A DNA stretch of 10,446 nt from Thermoanaerobacterium sp. GTDB lineage: Bacteria; Bacillota; Thermoanaerobacteria; Thermoanaerobacterales; Thermoanaerobacteraceae. The stretch lies in assembly GCA_029960905.1 (NCBI GenBank), contig JASBVU010000036.1, positions 1 to 10,446 on the forward strand. Direction: 5' to 3'. A program made the translations under genes and the position numbers. Below are positions 7,418 to 10,446 of this stretch, in pieces; position 1 is the stretch's first letter, and each line of letters opens with the position of its first letter. The notes beneath the pieces are model-generated. The model did no database searches. It was not told the origin of the DNA and saw only the letters and a program-made list of their open reading frames with translations.

Positions 7418-8500
7418 TCAGCCCTTTCTAAATCTGAATTTCACACCTGGTTTGACTAAATCAGCCAGAATGTACTCTTCCTCAGTTATATACCCTACTA
7501 CATTTACCCTTTCATCTTTAGGTAAATCAACCATGCAGATATTTAGCTCTCCAGAATACCTTTTGAAATTTTCATTGTCTATTGTTACACAGTATTTTTT
7601 TCTATCAATACAGTTATGGGCTTTTATTTTCATTCCAATTTTTGCATATCCTCTTGATTCTTCTGATCTCACAATATATTCTGACGAATCAGACCTATTT
7701 GTATGGATACAACTAAAAATTAAATCTTTTTCACAATCTGTAATATCACTAACCAAATTAATTTTTAATTCAATCACATTATTATCAATTGACGTAACAT
7801 CATTTATTTCATCAAAAGATGCGTATGCATCTCCAAAGTATACATCATCTATTCCTGAATAGATTAAATGTCTTGCAGCTATATCTGGTTTTATATTTCT
7901 ATGAATTTCAAGAGTCGGTAATCCTTCATATATTGGACCTCGTTTGCATTTCTGGGATGGAATAAATGCCGAAACTTTAAGTCCATAATTTTTTATCATC
8001 AAAGTTTTTTCTCTAAAAAACTCATACGAAAGCCCTGTATAAGGTTTAGGATAAAAATTGTGACAAGCACTTAAATTTCTTAAATCGACTTTTTTAGCTA
8101 TTAAATCATCTATTTGCTGTTTTGTTATCGTACTTGCGTTTAATTCAATTTTTATACCATATTCATTTTTTGTCATTTCAACAATTTCATCTGTCGTGAA
8201 TCCGCAGTCAAGTCTCAAACAATCTATCTCTAAATCATAAAATGGTTTAAGATTGTCTGGTGATGAACCTAATATATTCATTGTAACAGGTGAAATATCT
8301 ATTGTAAGTTTCATATTTAATAATTTAATATACTCTATCAAATCTTTAATCTCATTTATTTTTCTATCATATTCTATCTCTGGAATATGCATCGATGTAA
8401 ATACTGCACATACACCTAAATCTTTTGCCATTTTAATATATTCTTTATTTTTTTGACTTGAAAAATCATCAGAAGTATATACAGATATACCAAATGCCAT
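7418..8500 (-). CDS. mupG: 6-phospho-N-acetylmuramidase, DUF871 family
   Basis: The 360-residue protein belongs to the DUF871 family, whose Staphylococcus aureus member MupG hydrolyses MurNAc-6-phosphate-GlcNAc in the cytoplasm to MurNAc-6-phosphate and GlcNAc. An N-terminal TIM barrel (about 1-235) opens with [10 protein letters not shown] and has VFTSMHIPE (33-41), DCLRLDCGF (93-101), the family-typical [14 protein letters not shown] (145-158), [21 protein letters not shown] (from 178) and [11 protein letters not shown] (218-228). The C-terminal domain (about 245-358) ends in [11 protein letters not shown] and corresponds to the cyclophilin-like domain of the family. There is no signal peptide, consistent with a cytosolic substrate. 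ATG 8500 has AAGGAG 8 nt upstream. Its place between murP and murQ resembles the S. aureus murQ-mupG-murP cluster and supports the MurNAc-GlcNAc role over any other phospho-glycoside. Confidence 0.92.
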   Translation of the reverse strand: MAFGISVYTSDDFSSQKNKEYIKMAKDLGVCAVFTSMHIPEIEYDRKINEIKDLIEYIKLLNMKLTIDISPVTMNILGSSPDNLKPFYDLEIDCLRLDCGFTTDEIVEMTKNEYGIKIELNASTITKQQIDDLIAKKVDLRNLSACHNFYPKPYTGLSYEFFREKTLMIKNYGLKVSAFIPSQKCKRGPIYEGLPTLEIHRNIKPDIAARHLIYSGIDDVYFGDAYASFDEINDVTSIDNNVIELKINLVSDITDCEKDLIFSCIHTNRSDSSEYIVRSEESRGYAKIGMKIKAHNCIDRKKYCVTIDNENFKRYSGELNICMVDLPKDERVNVVGYITEEEYILADLVKPGVKFRFRKG

Positions 8501-8514
8501 ATAATCAACTCCTT

Positions 8515-8535
8515 AAAGGGGCAAAATGCCCCTTT
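8515..8535. promoter_or_regulatory. Intercistronic hairpin between murP and mupG
   Basis: A perfect 9 bp stem (AAAGGGGCA / TGCCCCTTT on the minus strand) with a 3 nt loop fills most of the 37 bp gap. On the operon strand it lacks a T run and is followed at once by the mupG ribosome binding site AAGGAG (8514-8509). It may therefore protect the 3' end of the murP message or set mupG expression. On the plus strand it is followed by seven T (8533-8539) and would act as a terminator of antisense transcription. Confidence 0.65.
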
Positions 8536-8537
8536 TT

Positions 8538-9911
8538 TTATGCATCAAAACTAAATGGTTGGGAATCTTTTATTTCTTCATCTACTGGATCCTCAAATCC
8601 AAGCAAATAAGTTGCTATAAATCCTGCAATATATGATATAATTAAACCGATGATATAATAAATTATTTTATTTGGTTCTATTAAAGCAGCAAGAGGTATA
8701 CCAGATATTCCTAATCCTCTTGCGCCTACAACCTTTAATGCTTCAAATGCTCCTCCAAAAGCTGCTCCAATGCATGCTCCTATAAAAGGTCGTCCGAGAG
8801 GCAAAGTAACACCATAAATAAGTGGCTCACCAATACCTAAAATTCCAACAAGTATTGAACCTTCTATAATCTTTTTTAACTGTTTGCTTTTTGTTTTGAC
8901 GTATACAGCAATTGCTGCACCCACTTGTCCTGCTCCCGCCATTGCTAAAATTGGAAGCAATATTGTAACACCTGTCGATTGAATTAGCTGCATGTGTATA
9001 GGCGTAAGCCCTTGATGTAAGCCTGTCATAACCAACGGCAAGAAAGTACCTGCAAGTATAAATCCTGTAAATACGCCAGCTTTACCTGCAATCGCAACTG
9101 TCACAGCTTTGCCTATGGCATCGGCTATAAACCCACCAAGTGGTTGCAATACATAAAGTGTTGCAAAGCCTGCTATCAAAATTGTTAATAGAGGTGTCGC
9201 AAGTAATTCTATGCTATTCGGCATCCTTTTCCTTATATTTCTCTCAAGCCAACTTGCAAATACGGCTGCGATTAATACTGAGATAATCCCGCCTCTACCG
9301 ACAACAAGTGCACTACCACCAATTTTAATATCTGCCAAAACAGGATTATAGATGATGCCTGCAAGTATGCCACCAAGCGTAGGTGAACCTCCAAATTCTT
9401 TAGCAGTGTTCATGCCTATCATGATGCCCATGTAAGTAAAAATTGTACTTCCAAACAAACTTAACATAGCCAGCAAATTTTTATCAGCAATCCAGTTAAA
9501 CTTTGTGGCAACATTGGTTATGCCAAGTATCAATCCGCCGCCTATTAATCCTGGGATAAGAGGAATAAATATGCTGGCAATTCTTCTTAAAAGAAGTTTA
9601 AACGGTGTTTTGTTTTTTTCATTTATTGCAGCTTTAATTTCTTTTGCATCTCCCAGTTTGATTCCTATTTTTTTAGATGCCTCACCTGCTACTTTTGATA
9701 CCAATCCTGGTCCTAAAATAATCTGCAACTCCCCTCCTTCCTCATTTACTTTAATAACACCATCAACTTTTTTAAGTGCTTCATAATTGATTTTGTCATA
9801 ATCCCTTGCTAGCACCCTTAATCGTGTCATACAATTAGTGATTGATATGACATTTTCTTTGCCACCTAATTCCCTGATGATGCTTTCAGCTATGTCTTTT
9901 TCTCTTGACAT
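8538..9911 (-). CDS. murP: PTS EIIBC permease, N-acetylmuramic acid type
   Basis: This membrane permease of the glucose-superfamily phosphotransferase system imports its sugar while phosphorylating it. The 457 residues hold an EIIB domain (about 1-85), with the phosphorylated Cys27 in ITNCMTRLRV, and an EIIC domain (about 105-445). EIIC has multiple hydrophobic segments, GLHQGLTPIH (297-306) and the conserved GIGEPLIYGVTLPLGRP (359-375), whose Glu362 belongs to the sugar-binding motif. No IIA domain is fused, as in MurP, so it depends on a separate IIA such as the gene upstream. The start is ATG 9911, with AGGAGG 7 nt away; an in-frame ATG at 9947 would add 12 residues and place that ribosome binding site inside the gene. 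Substrate is inferred from the following mupG and murQ; by sequence alone sucrose or trehalose permeases are related. With MupG present, MurNAc-GlcNAc is as likely a substrate as MurNAc. Confidence 0.9.
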   Translation of the reverse strand: MSREKDIAESIIRELGGKENVISITNCMTRLRVLARDYDKINYEALKKVDGVIKVNEEGGELQIILGPGLVSKVAGEASKKIGIKLGDAKEIKAAINEKNKTPFKLLLRRIASIFIPLIPGLIGGGLILGITNVATKFNWIADKNLLAMLSLFGSTIFTYMGIMIGMNTAKEFGGSPTLGGILAGIIYNPVLADIKIGGSALVVGRGGIISVLIAAVFASWLERNIRKRMPNSIELLATPLLTILIAGFATLYVLQPLGGFIADAIGKAVTVAIAGKAGVFTGFILAGTFLPLVMTGLHQGLTPIHMQLIQSTGVTILLPILAMAGAGQVGAAIAVYVKTKSKQLKKIIEGSILVGILGIGEPLIYGVTLPLGRPFIGACIGAAFGGAFEALKVVGARGLGISGIPLAALIEPNKIIYYIIGLIISYIAGFIATYLLGFEDPVDEEIKDSQPFSFDA

Positions 9912-9987
9912 TTTCCATCCTCCTTTTCTGGTTTTTTTATTTTGCAAAAATTGATATTCTTTCCTATCCCCCTTTCCTGTTGCATTA

Positions 9988-10014
9988 TTTCATAAATAAA
10001 TTATATTTATGAAA
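9988..10014. promoter_or_regulatory. Candidate operator/promoter upstream of murP
   Basis: A perfect 10 bp inverted repeat (TTTCATAAAT, 7 nt, ATTTATGAAA) lies in the 124 bp gap between the IIA gene and murP. On the minus strand a TATAAT (-10-like) begins at the last base of the left arm and runs into the spacer; no good -35 element is visible. Without a following T run it is not a terminator. The symmetric form and position suit a repressor site, perhaps for an RpiR/MurR-type regulator responding to MurNAc-6-P, but no such regulator is in the window. Confidence 0.5.
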
Positions 10015-10035
10015 ATTTAATTCATGTTTAAGCAA

Positions 10036-10446
10036 TTAAATAACTGCTTCAATGATATCTGTTTCTCCAGCAGTTACAGCACCAACAATTTTATTTAATT
10101 CTTTGATTCGCTCTATGTTTGTTATGATGATTGGCGATATGAGCGACTTTGCTTTTGATTCTAAAATCAATTTATTTATTTGTAATAATTTATCTCCGAC
10201 TTTTACTTTATCACCTTCATTAACAAATGTTATAAATCCTTCTCCATTCAATTTTACAGTATCTACGCCAACATGTATCATTATCTCGATTCCTTCTAAT
10301 GTCTTAATGCCTATTGCATGTTTTGTCGGAAACACAGTTGTTATAACACCATCAACTGGTGATACAAAAATATCTGATTTAGGATTTACTGCTACACCAT
10401 CACCTACAAGTTTTTGAGAAAATACTTCATCTGGAACTTCTACTAT
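10036..10446 (-). CDS. crr: PTS glucose-family IIA component, 5' end outside the window
   Basis: The 136 visible C-terminal residues are a IIA-Glc domain, which carries phosphate from HPr to an EIIB cysteine. Visible motifs are GDGVAVNPK (16-23), SPVDGVITTVFPTKHAIGI (with His43) and EIMIHVGVDTVKLNGEGF (with His58). The two histidines are 15 residues apart, matching His75 and His90 of E. coli IIA-Glc, of which the second is phosphorylated. About 20-32 residues are missing at the N-terminus. The GTG at 10335 is an internal Val, not a start, because the frame and family similarity continue to the window edge. It lies directly upstream of the IIA-less murP and probably supplies its IIA function, perhaps serving other permeases too. 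The symbol crr reflects family only. Whether a further domain is fused upstream cannot be seen. Confidence 0.93.
   Translation of the reverse strand: MVEVPDEVFSQKLVGDGVAVNPKSDIFVSPVDGVITTVFPTKHAIGIKTLEGIEIMIHVGVDTVKLNGEGFITFVNEGDKVKVGDKLLQINKLILESKAKSLISPIIITNIERIKELNKIVGAVTAGETDIIEAVI

Noticed and set aside
7452..7862. Plus-strand frame of 136 codons opposite mupG
   Set aside because: It is antisense to a well-supported gene, hydrophobic in the way typical of shadow frames in AT-rich DNA, and lacks a ribosome binding site.
9988..10014. Terminator after the IIA gene
   Set aside because: The inverted repeat is AT-only in its stem apart from one G-C pair per arm and is not followed by a T run, so an operator is more likely.
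10335..10335. GTG at 10335 as the start of the IIA gene
   Set aside because: The same frame continues upstream to the window edge with typical IIA-Glc sequence (GDGVAVNPK, SPVDGVI), so this codon is an internal Val.
10052..10417. Plus-strand frame of 121 codons opposite the IIA gene
   Set aside because: It is antisense to the clear IIA-Glc domain, and the composition is that of a shadow frame.

Overview
The window looks like a chromosomal segment from an AT-rich, Gram-positive, Clostridia-type firmicute. A Thermoanaerobacterium-like anaerobe is my best guess, made from protein style only. The supporting signs are strong AGGAGG-type ribosome binding sites, a Gram-positive secretion signal, SH3b cell-wall repeats, intrinsic hairpin terminators and TTGACA/TATAAT-like promoters. 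All intact genes lie on the minus strand, so the biological order runs from position 10446 down to 1.

Region A (10446 to about 6400) is a salvage operon for the cell-wall sugar N-acetylmuramic acid (MurNAc). In transcription order it holds a glucose-family PTS IIA protein (5' end outside the window), a MurNAc-type PTS EIIBC permease (murP), a DUF871/MupG 6-phospho-N-acetylmuramidase and the MurNAc-6-phosphate etherase murQ, followed by a hairpin terminator. IIA hands phosphate to EIIBC, which imports and phosphorylates MurNAc or MurNAc-GlcNAc. MupG splits the phosphorylated disaccharide, and MurQ removes the lactyl ether to give GlcNAc-6-P and D-lactate. A perfect 10+10 bp inverted repeat over a TATAAT box upstream of murP is a candidate operator. 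A strong hairpin separates murP from mupG and abuts the mupG ribosome binding site.

Region B (6507 to 2316) is a 513 bp intergenic stretch followed by one large secreted enzyme of 1208 residues. The enzyme has a signal peptide, a UshA-like 5'-nucleotidase module, a CpdB-like 2',3'-cyclic phosphodiesterase/3'-nucleotidase module and two C-terminal SH3b domains. Upstream are four TTxAxA hexamers spaced exactly 11 bp apart over a promoter. This is the layout of a PhoP (phosphate-starvation) binding site and suggests a phosphate-scavenging ectoenzyme.

Region C (2273 to 1254) is dusB, a tRNA-dihydrouridine synthase.

Region D (1253 to 1) appears to be decaying. A permuted papain-like (YiiX/YycO-type) cysteine hydrolase gene is cut by a single in-frame TGA exactly where the family has the Gly of a Gly-Asp motif. 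Beyond its 3' end is an opposite-strand relic of a DDE transposase with two in-frame stops, then a minus-strand terminator and a 26 bp perfect palindrome at the left edge. No tRNA, rRNA or CRISPR array was seen.
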